Shown piece by piece: positions 22,285-32,813 of a stretch of 64,000 nt of DNA (the stretch's first letter is position 1; each line of letters starts with the position of its first letter). The notes under the pieces are model-generated. The model was not told the DNA's origin and ran no database searches. It was given only the letters and a program-made list of their open reading frames with translations. The stretch comes from Alopecurus myosuroides (Eukaryota; Streptophyta; Magnoliopsida; Poales; Poaceae), in contig CM054057.1 in assembly GCA_028641055.1 (NCBI GenBank), forward strand, positions 397,094,541-397,158,540, given 5' to 3'. The translations under genes and the position numbers were made by a program.

Positions 22285-23681
22285 TGAAAGCTCATGATCC
22301 CTCTAATGATTTTGGTGATGATAACAACACGCGTATCAACTATCTAACAATGTTGTTTTAGTCTGTGCAGCTGATCTCTCAGATTATTATTGATATACTC
22401 TTATAAAAAGATCAAAGAGGAGTTCTGCATTCTTGAATTATTTCCACCGGATTTTTCAGTGACTACACCGGAAATTCCGGTGCTTATGTGGCGGAATATC
22501 CGGCCCTGGCACCGGAATATTCCGGCCTATCTGGCATCTACAAAACGATGAAGTTTTTTCTCCCACTGCCCGCGCACAGAAGCTGGGGCGGAAATTTGCC
22601 CCGTAAATTTCCGGTGCAAATATCCGGCCCTCTGGTACTTAGCAGAAATTGGAGTTTCCTCAGTTGCCCGCGCACAGAGATGGGGGCGGAATATTGCCCG
22701 GAAAATTCCGGGCCCGGATTATTCAAATATCCGCCCCCGGATTATTCAAAAATCCGGCCCCTGGTCCTTAGCAGTTTTTCATCATGTACAGGTTCCCGCG
22801 CGCAGAGATGGGGCAGAATGTTGGGGCGGAAATTTCCGCCCCCGGATATTTCAAAGATCCGCCCCCGGACTATTCAAAATTCCGGCCAGGTCAGACCGGA
22901 AATTTCCGGTTCTAACACCGGAATATTCCGGCCCTGGCAGACTGCAACGGTCAGAATTTGGTGGAGCCTATAAATAGCTGTCTTCTTCCTCTAGATAGGC
23001 AGCTCATCCATTCCTCTCTCTCCTCCATTGTTGTAGAGCTCAAAACGCCCCGATCTCCCTCCTCCTCCAACCAAACTCGATGCCCTTCAAGGATCTCATG
23101 GAGGAGGACTAGATCTACCTTTCCACCAAGCCAAAAAGTGTGTTCCCACACCATAACTCTTGGGATCTTGTAATATCTTGGTTTCCTTGTCATCCAAGGG
23201 AAACCCTAGTGCTTGTAGCTTCCACCTTGTAGCAAGAAGCTTCCGATTGTTGAGAGCCTCCATCTCACTTGTGGAGTAGCCTCAACCCCTTGTAAAGGTT
23301 TGGTCAACGCCTTCAAGTCGACCTCATATAGTGGAAACGAGAATCTCCCTCACCGGAGAAGCTCACGGAGAATAAGGTGTGCACATCCGTGCTATCGAGG
23401 AGCGCCTAGGTGGCTCCCCACCTCTCCAACGTAGACGTACTTCTTTCAAGAAGGAAATACAGGAAACATATCCTTGTCTCCGTGTTTTTCACTTGTTGTT
23501 ATCTTGTGCCGTGCCTTTATTTCCATTGCTACTCGTTGCTTTTTACTTAGGGTGTTCACTTAGTTGCACATCTAGATAACCAAGCTTTTACTTTCCCAAA
23601 GCCCCCACTAAAAGTGAAAAAGAATTAAAATTTGTAGGTCACCTATTCACCCCCCCTCTAGTTGACCCTAGTGCACTTTCA
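22285..23681 (+). repeat. Copia 5' LTR with palindrome-rich U3
   Basis: 1397 bp. Between about 22445 and 22940 it holds many copies of palindromes of the form CCGGAAATTTCCGG or CCGGAATATTCCGG, spaced by CCCGCGCACAG-containing units (near 22567, 22667, 22795). TATAAATA follows at 22969. It is 23 bp longer than the 3' LTR, apparently from one extra palindrome unit near 22850. Confidence 0.92.
22969..22976 (+). promoter_or_regulatory. TATA box of the copia 5' LTR
   Basis: TATAAATA just downstream of the palindrome array; the 3' LTR has the same box at 33479-33486. Confidence 0.7.
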
Positions 23682-23683
23682 AT

Positions 23684-23695
23684 TGGTATCAGAGC
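23684..23695 (+). other. Copia primer binding site
   Basis: TGGTATCAGAGC, complementary to the 3' end of initiator methionine tRNA, two bases after the 5' LTR. Confidence 0.9.
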
Positions 23696-23733
23696 CTCGG
23701 CTCTTTTATCGGGCTTAACCGCCTAAGAGTATC

Positions 23734-25183
23734 ATGGTCAACGGAGATGATCCCGAATCTTCTAAGGAGGAGCTCTCCAAAATGGCCGACACTATAGCTA
23801 ACCTAGAGACAACGGTTTGTACTATCCAAACCCAATTGTCCAAGGTTAGCTCTAGTGTAGGCTCGGAGGTTTCCTCCATCAAGAAGATGTTGGAGAACAT
23901 GATGGGTAAACCTAAGGGGCCATCGAACTCTCCCCATGTCACCGATGAGGATAGTTCGGAAGAGGAGACGATTCCTGACGATTCCCAAATCGAGGAGAAC
24001 ATTGCCAAAGCTAAGGCTAAAGCCACACAAAAGGCTAAAGCCAAGGCAAAGGAGAGTTTCGGTGGCTCCAAGTCTCAAACGGCTAATGGTTCCGGGGTCC
24101 ATGCACAAGTCCCACCTCCTCAAAATTATAACACCATTCACCCAATTGTTTCCATGCCACACATTCTTAATGTTGGACTTCCTCCCATGCTTAACACTAA
24201 CGAATTCTCTTCTTGGAAGTTTGAAATGGAGTCCCATATTTCTGGATCATGCACCACATTGTGGAGGAGTGTGATTCATGGATTTCATCCGCATGACCCG
24301 AGCAACTTGACTCCAAGGGAGGATGTGGAATCTCATCAACAAAACTGCTCTCGTTATTATCCAGAAAGCTCTCCCAAGGGAGCATCTCACTCACATTCGT
24401 GGTTGCAAGACCGCCAAGGAAGCTTGGGACAAACTTGACACCTTGTTTCAAGGAAATGCTAGCATTCAATCTTCCAAGTATGATGTGGCCATTGACAACT
24501 CCTAGAACTTCGTCATGCAAGAGGATGAGATTCCCGAAGAGCTCTATAGAAGAGTTGTCACTCTCGCCAACCAATTGAGAGACTTTGGAAAGGAAGAGAT
24601 CTCCGATGAGTGGATAAAGAGGAAATTTGTCAAGGCCATCACACCCTTTGAGAAGATTCTCTCCACTAGTATCCGGAAAAGAGCGGACTACAACACTCTC
24701 AACTCCATTAGTGCTCTTAGTGAGTTCATCGCCATCTCTCTATCACATAAGAGTGCGGATGATGCTCTAGCTCTCTCTAGAGGGATGGGAAAGTCTCCCA
24801 ACCTCGCATTGAAGTCAAAGGCAATGGCTCGAGTTGATGAAAGTTAAGAAGAAGATGATGATGAAGAAGACTATGAAGACACCTATACGGGAGCTCACAA
24901 GTGCATTGCTCTCGCTATGCATGGATATTGGAAGAGATGGGAAGCTCACAAGGCCGGCTCTCCAAGACCTCCACAAAACAAGAACTACAAGAAGAAGGGG
25001 GAGCGCCCAAGGACATGTTACAACTGTGGTAGCGCAAACCATTTCGTGAAGGAGTGCCTGTTTGAGCCAATAGAAGAAAATGAAGGCAAGCTTGTTTGCA
25101 AAAATAAACCAAGGCTCCACAAAACAAGAACTTCGCTAGAAGAGTGCCAAGGGCCCTCTACGTTCAAGAAGGGGCGGTTCTAG
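23734..25183 (+). pseudogene. Copia gag
   Basis: Starts at the ATG at 23734 (MVNGDDPESSKEELSKMAD). Frame breaks near 24330 and a stop at about 24504 separate an N-terminal part from the capsid-like part (24323-24841; AKEAWDKLDTLFQGN, DEIPEELYRRVVTLANQL, IRKRADYNTLNSISALSEF). After another stop at 24844 the zinc knuckle CYNCGSANHFVKEC (CX2CX4HX4C) lies at about 25016-25057. Gag forms the virus-like particle and binds RNA through the knuckle. At least two stops and one frameshift disable it. Confidence 0.85.
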
Positions 25184-26361
25184 AAACCTATATGTCCGGA
25201 GATGAAGGAGAAGATGAAGTTGTAGGAGTGGCCCACCTCGCCGTTGCCACCGCGTCATCTTCATCGATTTCTCTATTTGAATCCCCCAATGAGATTGTGG
25301 CTACCCGACCTACATGTCTTATGGCAAAAGTCACTTCGGTATGCTCTCCTAACTCTAAGACCATTGCCACTAACCCTCCTTCATTATTGGATTGTGTTGA
25401 GAATGTTTGTGAGGAGGATAGTGAGGCCAAAGAGTTAGGAATTTGGCTAGCTAGCCTCAAAGGTGAGACTAAGGAGAAAGTTAATGCCCTCTTACGACAA
25501 CTTGATGAGGCTAACTCTCTTGTAGATGAAAAGGAGGAAATTATCATGACCTTAGAAAGCCATGGAGGTCACTCTTGCAATGAAGAAGAGCTAGAAAAGG
25601 CTCTTGAAAATGAGCGTTCCATTCGTGCATCTCTTGAGGAGAAATTGTCTAGTCTTGAAGAAAACTTTGCCATGAGTGTCTCTAAACTTAAGAATGATAA
25701 CACACAATCTCTTGCTATAATTAAAACTCTTGAACATGAAGAGTTGAAGCTAGGAATTGTTCACGAGGAATTAGTTGCTAGTCATGAAAATCTAAAAAAG
25801 GAGTTCATGTCTCTTAAAGAAATTCATGACAAGCTAACCAAGTCTCGTGACAATCTCCTAGCTCAACAATCAAACAAGCAAGCTATGTCATCCTCATCTA
25901 CTTGCATGAATACATTGCCTATCATCTTGTGTAGTGCAACTAATCTTGTAGGAAGTGAGAAGAATATCAATGATGTGACCCCTCAACAAGTCACAACTGG
26001 GAAGGAGGGACTTGGCTATGTAGCCAAGTCAAAGAAGAAGTACAAGAAGAAGAACAAGAAGAAGGTCACCTCTTCCTCACAAGAAGTAAGGTTTGTGAAA
26101 GAGGGAGAGGTGGCCAAGGAAAAGGAGACCAACTCCATTGTGGGTGGTGACACCTCTAGGGGGAGCACCACTCATAATGACTTTGCCAGAAAATACAACC
26201 CATCTTATGTTCTTATGAAATCTAGAGATGGTCATGTGTATGCTAAATATGTTGGTACTTCATATAGTGATGATTATCATTGGAGTATTTGGGTTCCAAA
26301 GACCCTTGTCGCTAACAAAAGAGGACCCATTCAACAATGGGTACCTAAATCAAGACACTAA
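25144..26361 (+). CDS. Copia gag-pol linker with long coiled coil
   Basis: A 405-codon open stretch overlapping the end of the zinc-knuckle frame. Residues ~115-245 form a strong coiled coil (EEELEKALENERSIRASLEE, HEELVASHENLKKEFMSL). A Ser-rich and then Lys-rich stretch (KSKKKYKKKNKKKVTSSS) follows, and a C-terminal block ending YHWSIWVPKTLVANK. Such coiled-coil extensions between gag and protease are usual in Sireviruses and have been linked to protein-protein contacts. The frame stops at 26361, just before the protease, by a stop or frameshift. Confidence 0.75.
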   Translation: MPRALYVQEGAVLETYMSGDEGEDEVVGVAHLAVATASSSSISLFESPNEIVATRPTCLMAKVTSVCSPNSKTIATNPPSLLDCVENVCEEDSEAKELGIWLASLKGETKEKVNALLRQLDEANSLVDEKEEIIMTLESHGGHSCNEEELEKALENERSIRASLEEKLSSLEENFAMSVSKLKNDNTQSLAIIKTLEHEELKLGIVHEELVASHENLKKEFMSLKEIHDKLTKSRDNLLAQQSNKQAMSSSSTCMNTLPIILCSATNLVGSEKNINDVTPQQVTTGKEGLGYVAKSKKKYKKKNKKKVTSSSQEVRFVKEGEVAKEKETNSIVGGDTSRGSTTHNDFARKYNPSYVLMKSRDGHVYAKYVGTSYSDDYHWSIWVPKTLVANKRGPIQQWVPKSRH

Positions 26362-26401
26362 TCTTTTGTAGGGGAGTGCTTCCGGTTCGAGCAAATGGAC
26401 G

Positions 26402-27019
26402 GTGGATAGTCGTGCATCCCAACATATGACCGGAAGCAATGACGCAATGAGTGATCTACATCCTCCATTACCTCATCTCAATCGCGTCACTATTGGTGAT
26501 AACTCCGAACTAAAGGTATTGGGACGAGGCAAGGTAGCAATCTCAAATGACTTGTCAATTGAGAATGTTTTTCTTGTTGAGTCCCTTGGCTATAATCTCA
26601 TATCGGTTCTTCAACTTGCTAAAAGTGGTTTTACCTCGTTCTTTAATAAAGAGAATGTGATTGTGACTTGGGAAACGACTCTTGAAGTAGCCTTTGTTGG
26701 GCATGTCGAGAACGACATGTATGTAGTGGACTTCTCTAAAGGAGACACGTGTGCCGCGACATGCCTAATGGCTAAAGTTAATGTGGGTTGGCTATGGCAT
26801 CGCTGGTTAGCCCACACCAATATGAGGACGTTGCATGACCTACAAAGTGGCAATCATGTTCTAGGACTAACAAATGCTAAGTTTGCCAAAGATCGTGTGT
26901 GTAGCTCTTGCATTCTTGGAAAAAAAACATGGAGAAGCTCACCCAACCAAGACAAACATCACCACCTCAAGAATCCTCGAGCTCATTCACTTGGACCTCT
27001 TTGCTCCTCTATCGTATGA
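26402..27019 (+). pseudogene. Copia protease and integrase zinc-binding region
   Basis: Begins with the protease active site, here VDSRASQHMTG where the family has DSGASxHMTG: the essential Gly of D-[ST]-G is Arg, so the protease should be inactive. Residues ~115-185 hold the pre-integrase HHCC finger (WHRWLAHTNMRTL ... CSSCILGKK). The frame breaks at about 26940-26970 and pol continues in another frame at about 26970. Confidence 0.85.
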
Positions 27020-27700
27020 TAGTCTTGGAGGCAAGAAGTATTTCTTGGTGATTGTGGATGACTATTCACGATATTGTTGGGTGTACTTCTTCAAGAGGAA
27101 GAGTGATACTCAAAAGCGGGTCATCGAGTTCATCACTTTGGTGGAGCGCCAACATAATACAAGCATCATGGCTATTTGAAGTGATAATGGTTCCGAGTTC
27201 AAGAACTACACTATGGAGGGATTTCTTAGCGAGGAAGGAATTGCTCATCAATATTCCACTCCCTACACCCCTCAACAAAATGGTGTGGCGGAGAGAAAGA
27301 ATCGGACTCTTATGGATGCGGCTCGAACCATGATTGCGGAATTCTCTTGTCCTTATAATTTTTGGGCCGAGGCCGTCTCCACCGCTTGTCACGCTAGCAA
27401 CCGATTGTATCTCCACAATATCTTGAACAAGACCCCTTATGAGATTCTCACGGGAAAGAAGCCGGATGTTTCATACTTCAAGGTCTTTGGATGCAAGTGC
27501 TTCATTCGCAAGAGAGGGAAACGCTTGTCAAAGTTCGAGACTAAATCTTATGAGGGTATATTTGTTGGTTATGCCACGAACGCTCACGCCTATAGAGTCT
27601 ACAACAAGTCCACCGGGCAAGTTGAAGAAGCTATAGACGTGGTGTTTGATGACGATAATGGGTCCCAAGGGGGCCGTATAGATCATGGTATTGTAGGAGA
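26970..27700 (+). pseudogene. Copia integrase catalytic core
   Basis: HLDLFAPL..YFLVIVDDYSRY gives the first Asp. SDNGSEF (about 27180) gives the second, directly after an in-frame stop where an Arg codon is usual. [17 protein letters not shown] (about 27285) gives the Glu. The downstream block [22 protein letters not shown] is typical of plant copia. The catalytic residues are present but the stop at about 27177 breaks the protein. Confidence 0.88.
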
Positions 27701-28199
27701 TGCAATTCCTCCCATCGTCATAAGAAGAATGGGGATTGGTGAAATAATCCCCATTGAGGGTTACCGGATGACGGAGGGAGAAGGACTATGCTCTACTCAA
27801 GTGGAGCCATTGACTTCATCCATTGATACTCAAGCTACCCAACAAGATACACCAAGCCCTCATGTTTCACCACAAGTCCAAGCTAACAATCAAGGCCAAG
27901 CTCATGATGAAGGCCAAGATCATGATGAAGAACAAGAACAAGATACACATGGTGATGATACAACTCGACACATGAGGGATCCACCTCCCGTTGATGAACA
28001 AAATCAAGGTGGACAAGGCTCCGATGATGAAGGTGATGATCAAGTGCTATCCAAGGAAACTTTGGAGGAGATTCTAGCTTGTAGGGCAAATAGAAGGCTA
28101 GATAATCTTGCTCGTGCCGGTCACACGGAGGACATGATTCTTGGACAAGTTCGTGGAAGGGTCGTCACAAGAAGGCAATTAGCGGATTTTAGCAAGGCT

Positions 28200-29203
28200 C
28201 ATGCTTTCGTCTCTCACATTGAGCCAAAGAAGGTTTATGAAGCTCTTGAAGATCAAGATTGGATTGAAGCTATGCACGAAGAACTAAACAACTTCGAGCG
28301 TAACAAGGTGTGGAAGTTGGTGCCAAGACCGAAAGATTGCAAGAACGTCATCGGCACCAAGTGGATCTTCAAGAACAAGCAATACAAGGACGGCATCGTC
28401 ATTCGCAACAAGGCTAGATTGGTTGCTCAAGGCTTCTCTCAAGTCGAAGGTGTCGATTTCGGTGAAACATTCGCTCCCGTAGCTCGTCTTGAATCTATTG
28501 CATCTTTCTTGCATATGCCTCTCATCACAACTTTAAATTGCAACAAATGGATGTTAAAAGTGCATTTTTGAATGGTCCCATGCACGAGTTGGTCTATGTC
28601 AAGCAACCTCCAGGTTTCGAGGATCCCAACCACCCCGATCACGTCTACAAACTCGATAAGCCACTCTATGGACTTAAACAAGCTCCACGTGCGTCGTACG
28701 AGCACCTTAAAGAGTTTTTAGTTGATCGTGGGTTCAATGTTGGTTTAATCGATCCCACCCTTTTCACCAAAAGGGTTGGAGGTGACTTGTTCATATGCCA
28801 ACTCTATGTGGATGATATCATCTTTGGTTCTACTAACATCGCATTCAATGATGAGTTTTCCAAGCTTATGACGGATAAATACGAGATGTCTATGATGGGA
28901 GAGTTAGAGTATTTTCTTGGCTTTGAGATCAAGCAACACCCCGAAGGCACATTCATCAAGCAAGCCAAGTATACTCAAGACATGCTCAAGCGCTTCAACA
29001 TGCATGATGCCAAACCTATGAAGACTCCCATGTCCACGACTATTGACTTGAAACCCGACCCGAATGGTAAAGAGGTAGATCAAAAGGTATACCGCTCCAT
29101 GATTCGCTCTTTGCTCTACCTTTGTGCATCTAGACCCGATATTATGTATAGCGTAGTTAAATGTGCAAGGTTTCAAGCCTCTCCGAGACAAAGTCATTTT
29201 TAA
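28200..29203 (+). pseudogene. Copia reverse transcriptase
   Basis: [20 protein letters not shown] opens the domain at about 28260. It is open to about 28560, where a one-base frame change falls within the conserved [12 protein letters not shown] (first Asp). YVDDIIFGS, the catalytic YxDD, is at about 28806. A stop at 29201 precedes the RNase H. The region 27700-28200 is an acidic, Gln-rich linker between integrase and reverse transcriptase. Confidence 0.88.
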
Positions 29204-29758
29204 GCGGTTAAGCGCATCTTTCGATATTTAATTCATACCCCAAACTTTGGTCTTTGGTATCCCAAGGGTTCAAGCTTTCAGCTCATTGGGTATTCGGATG
29301 CGGACTATGCGGGAGAGAAGACGGATAGGAAATCTACATCCGGAGGTTGTCAATTTCTTGGCCGCTCATTGGTATGTTGGTCTTCCAAGAAGCAAAATTG
29401 CATTGCTCTCTCTACCACCGAAGCCGAATACATCTCTGCAGCGAGTTGTTGTGCTCAGTTACTTTGGATGCGGCAAACATTGAGAGATTATGGCATCGAC
29501 TTCGAGAAAGTTCCCCACTTGTGCGACAATGAGAGTGCCATCAAGATCGCCTACAATCCCGTTCTTCACTCCAAGACGAAGCACATTGAGATACGCCATA
29601 ATTTCATTCGGGATCATGTTGAGAAGGGTGATATTGACCTCTCCTATGTGCCAACCAAGGATCAACTCGCGGATATCTTCACGAAGGCCGTTGATGAACC
29701 AAGATTTAGGGGTTTGAGGAATGAACTTAATGTTATCGATGCGTCCAACTTCTCTTGA
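29204..29758 (+). pseudogene. Copia RNase H, end of pol
   Basis: Two frames cover it. GYSDADYAGEKTDRKSTSG carries the first Asp; TTEAEYISAASCCAQ the Glu; CDNESAIKIAYNP the next Asp; HIEIRHNFIRDHV completes the domain. It ends at TGA 29756-29758 after FTKAVDEPRF, the usual copia C-terminus. One frame change near 29370 disrupts it. Confidence 0.88.
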
Positions 29759-30100
29759 ACCCTTGCATAAGTACCTTCACTATATGTGCTATCAAGTTTA
29801 GATGTAGGCATGGACATAGGGGGGGCGTAGTTCAACTCATGAACCAACACTCCACCTATCATGCACAAAACAACCAAAGCGTCATGCATATCTAGTCATT
29901 TCGTGACTTACTGTGCTTAAAACGTGAGTCATACTTTTGAGTCCAAGATACATCTTCGCGACTCCTTGGTATCACTCAAACACGGTGGCTTCGGCCACCA
30001 ACTTTTCCTTGTATTTGTGTTGTTTGATTGTTCGTTCGTGTTTGTGTTTTTGTTGTCATTGGTTCTAATTTTGGAGGCTCACGTCTTGATCCATCTTCCA
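29759..30100 (+). other. Post-pol spacer with a G-rich tract
   Basis: No ORF. AGGGGGGGCG at about 29818, 60 nt after pol, is polypurine-tract-like but lacks the A-rich part of the two tracts near the 3' LTR. Confidence 0.4.
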
Positions 30101-30450
30101 CAAATTCTCGGAAGGCATGGGAACCCCGGAAATTCCGGTCTAGGGCTCGGAAAATTCCGGCCCCCAAACACTTTCCCCAGAAATTTTCCTCATTTCCAAA
30201 GTGCCCGCTCACAGAAGGCACCCCGGAAATTTGAGCGGAAATTTCTGGGGCAAATATCCGGTGGCCCGGAATATTCCTTGTCTTAAGCCCCGGAAATTTC
30301 CGGGGTTCGAGATTGACTCGAATATTCACCCAAACATCCAGCGTGCCCGCTCACAGAAGGCACACCGGATATTTGGGCGGAATATTCCGGCCTAAATCTC
30401 CGGCCCCCGGAATATTCCGCCTTAATACCGGAATAATCCGGTGTGGTTGG
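30100..30450 (+). repeat. Internal palindrome array resembling the copia LTR U3
   Basis: Palindromes such as CCGGAAATTTCCGG and GGAATATTCC recur, with two CCCGCTCACAGAAGGCAC units (30204, 30344). These parallel the CCCGCGCACAGAAGC units in the LTRs (22567, 33096). The array ends just before a TATA box. Confidence 0.8.
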
Positions 30451-30457
30451 CTGGGGC

Positions 30458-30465
30458 TATATAAA
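30458..30465 (+). promoter_or_regulatory. Internal TATA box ahead of the copia extra ORF
   Basis: TATATAAA, followed by a pyrimidine/GC-rich leader of about 140 nt, an ATG at 30631 and a donor-like site (CCTG|GTATGTG at 30641). The arrangement mirrors the LTR promoter. Confidence 0.6.
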
Positions 30466-30640
30466 GGCGACGGGAGGGGGCAGTTCCAGATTGCTCTCCC
30501 TCCCTTCGCCTCCACTCCGCCTCCAGACGCAGCCGCCGCCTCCGAGACCACCGGGAGGCCCGTTTGCCTCCCCTCCTAGTCCTCTAATTCCCCTTTGCGG
30601 ATCAAGAGACCGCACATCCTTTCCTCCCTCATGGATCCTG

Positions 30641-31055
30641 GTATGTGCTTCGTTTTCTCCGCAATCTCGGGTTATTAGTTGATTTGATCTCATGTTCTTT
30701 GATATTCCTTGTGTTTTTGAGAAGAACATCACATACTAGTGTCATCTATCCCTAGGATTCTTCTCATTGCACACTTTCGATGTTTTAGATTCATTGCAGG
30801 CCCTAGATTTAGATCTGGTTTCGAAAATTCCGAAGGCCAGAAATTTCCGCCCTAGGACCGGAATCTGCGCCACCCGGAAATTTCACCTGTGGCCGGAATT
30901 TCTGGCCCCTAGAATTTCCGCACCAGATGCCGGAGTTTCGCGCCTACACTGAATCTCTAACTAAGATCTATTGTTTCCATTTCTACTAGTCGTGAGCCCC
31001 CGTTGTTGATGTTTTTGTTTGTTATTCTTTGCATTTTTCCCTGCTTTTCTCGCAG
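30641..31055 (+). other. Putative intron of the copia extra ORF
   Basis: Donor GTATGT at 30641 and acceptor TTTTCTCGCAG at 31045-31055. It would join a three-codon first exon (ATG at 30631) to the extra ORF region; one more frame change is needed to enter the long frame. The intron contains more CCGGAAATTT-type units (30820-30950). Confidence 0.45.
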
Positions 31056-32489
31056 ATGGTTCAAGCTCTAGGCCTGCCAAGTGACTAGCTCACGCAAGCA
31101 GCTCCGTCACCTGAGGGAAGATGCTGAGGGGACTCTTGTTGATGAGAATGAGACTCGCCGGCGTGCGATGGATGCTGAGAAAGAATATGAGCGTCAAAGT
31201 GACGCATCCAGGGCTGCTCACAAAGCTGGCAAGCAGCAGGGGAAGTCAGCTATGAACTTGGCCACCATGTCCATCACTGAGTTCAAGGAATGGAGGGCCA
31301 AGGCCTGGTACACAGAGGGTCCTCAAGACCCCACCATCGATTCTAGCTTCTGGCACGTAGAGCAAGAGACCCTATTCAAGCAAGTGTACACTGTGATGAG
31401 CAAGCAAGTGTGTCCCATGAAGTTTATTAACTTTGCTCATATGGCTGCCAATCCGGCCTACTTCAACAACTCTGTCCAGCTGGCTGAACTTCTTGGTCTG
31501 CGTCACCTCATGGAGACCAAATGCTCCTACAATGTCACTTTCATCCAGTAGTTCTTCTCCACACTGGTCTTTGATGAGTCTGAGGATATTGGGATGTCTT
31601 GGATGTCTGGCCCTCATTTGCTCACCGCCAACTTTCATGATTTTGCTGCTGAGCTCGGGTATCCCTTTGCTGGTCTTAACACTCCTCAGGGTCATCGCAT
31701 GCATGTTCACGGGATTGAGTATGAGAAGAACAAACTGTCTGAGCTGTATGGTTCTACTGGTGTGATTGGCTCGGCAAAAGGACTCTTTCCCATCTATGAC
31801 ATCCTGCTGCGTATGTTCAGGGAGACTATTGCCCCGAGTGCGGGCAATAATGATGCTATTCGTGGTCGCTTGGCCAACCTCATGTACCACGCCTACTTGA
31901 CTTTCACTGAGGGTGACATGACTGTCACGGAGGCCCACAAAATTGATGTGATGGATTTCATCTTCAATGAGATCCACTTTTCTCTCTTCCACCACAAAGT
32001 GTCCCCGTATGCTCCTTACATCATGAAGCTCATCAAGTCTCGTTATCCCTCTGAACTCCGCGAGGACCTAGAGCTAGACTGTGAAGAGAACAAGGATGTC
32101 ACTCTGTACAAGAAGGCCGCCCACACTCAGCAGGCTGCACATGATGTTGGCGCCACAGGTCAGGGTCACCGTGATCCTCGCATGCGTCCTCCTCCCCTGG
32201 CACCAAGAAGCGCTCATGGCTTGTTCGTGCTATTGAGAAGGTGATGTGCATGAATGTGTGCATCCACAAGGAGAACTACAATGCCTATGTTGAGCGCCGC
32301 AACATCCTGGAGAACCAGCGCACCATCATGACTGCCCTCAAGGTTCCCAATGTTCCATCTCCTCCTCCTGACAGGATTCCATACAAGAATTGGAACAACC
32401 GTGACGTTGACTGGGATCTCGGAGTGGATGATGATGAGGACATTGCATCTGCTAGTGAGGAGGAGGAAGAAGAAGACACCCAGGCCTAG
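31056..32489 (+). pseudogene. Copia extra ORF (ORF3) of unknown function
   Basis: Read from about 31081: a charged start (RKQLRHLREDAEGTL, DENETRRRAMDAEKEYERQ), then an aromatic-rich globular part (EFKEWRAKAW, CPMKFINFAHMAANPAYF). An in-frame TAG follows at 31549, then the same frame to about 32200 (LFPIYDILLRMFRETIAP, YAPYIMKLIKSRY). A one-base shift leads to IEKVMCMNVCIHKENYNAY and an acidic end (ASASEEEEEEDTQA) at 32489. The YAPYIM block recalls extra ORFs of other grass retrotransposons. The position matches the env-like ORF of some Sireviruses, but no signal peptide or membrane span is visible. About 460 residues if intact. Confidence 0.7.
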
Positions 32490-32813
32490 AGTTTGCTCTA
32501 TGGGACGTAGCACTCTCTTTTCTCTTTTTGGTGCCCTGATGCCAAAGGGGGAGAAGATCTAGATGATCGCGGGGATTTGCTAGGGTGGGTATCGTTCTTT
32601 GTTGCCCCTTTTTATCATTTCGTGCGCCTTTTCGAACTAATCTTTTCGTGCGCCTTTTCGAACTTCGTTGGTTTGCTTGTGTGAACTATTATTATTAGGA
32701 GGCATGTCTCCTATATATGCTATCTGTGGTGTTCTACTTTTCATATCATGCATCGTTAGTTTTATCCCCTTGCAAATACCCGTGTTGTCATCACTCACCA
32801 AAAACGGGGAGAT
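32490..32813 (+). other. Copia 3' non-coding region with two polypurine tracts
   Basis: CCAAAGGGGGAGAAGAT at 32542-32558 and CAAAAACGGGGAGAT at 32799-32813, the latter directly before the 3' LTR. A short direct repeat (TTTCGTGCGCCTTTTCGAAC) occurs at 32618 and 32644. Confidence 0.7.

Noticed and set aside
31056..32489. Copia extra ORF as an envelope glycoprotein
   Set aside because: Position fits the env-like ORF of some Sireviruses, but no signal peptide, membrane span or Cys pattern is visible, so I call it ORF3 only.
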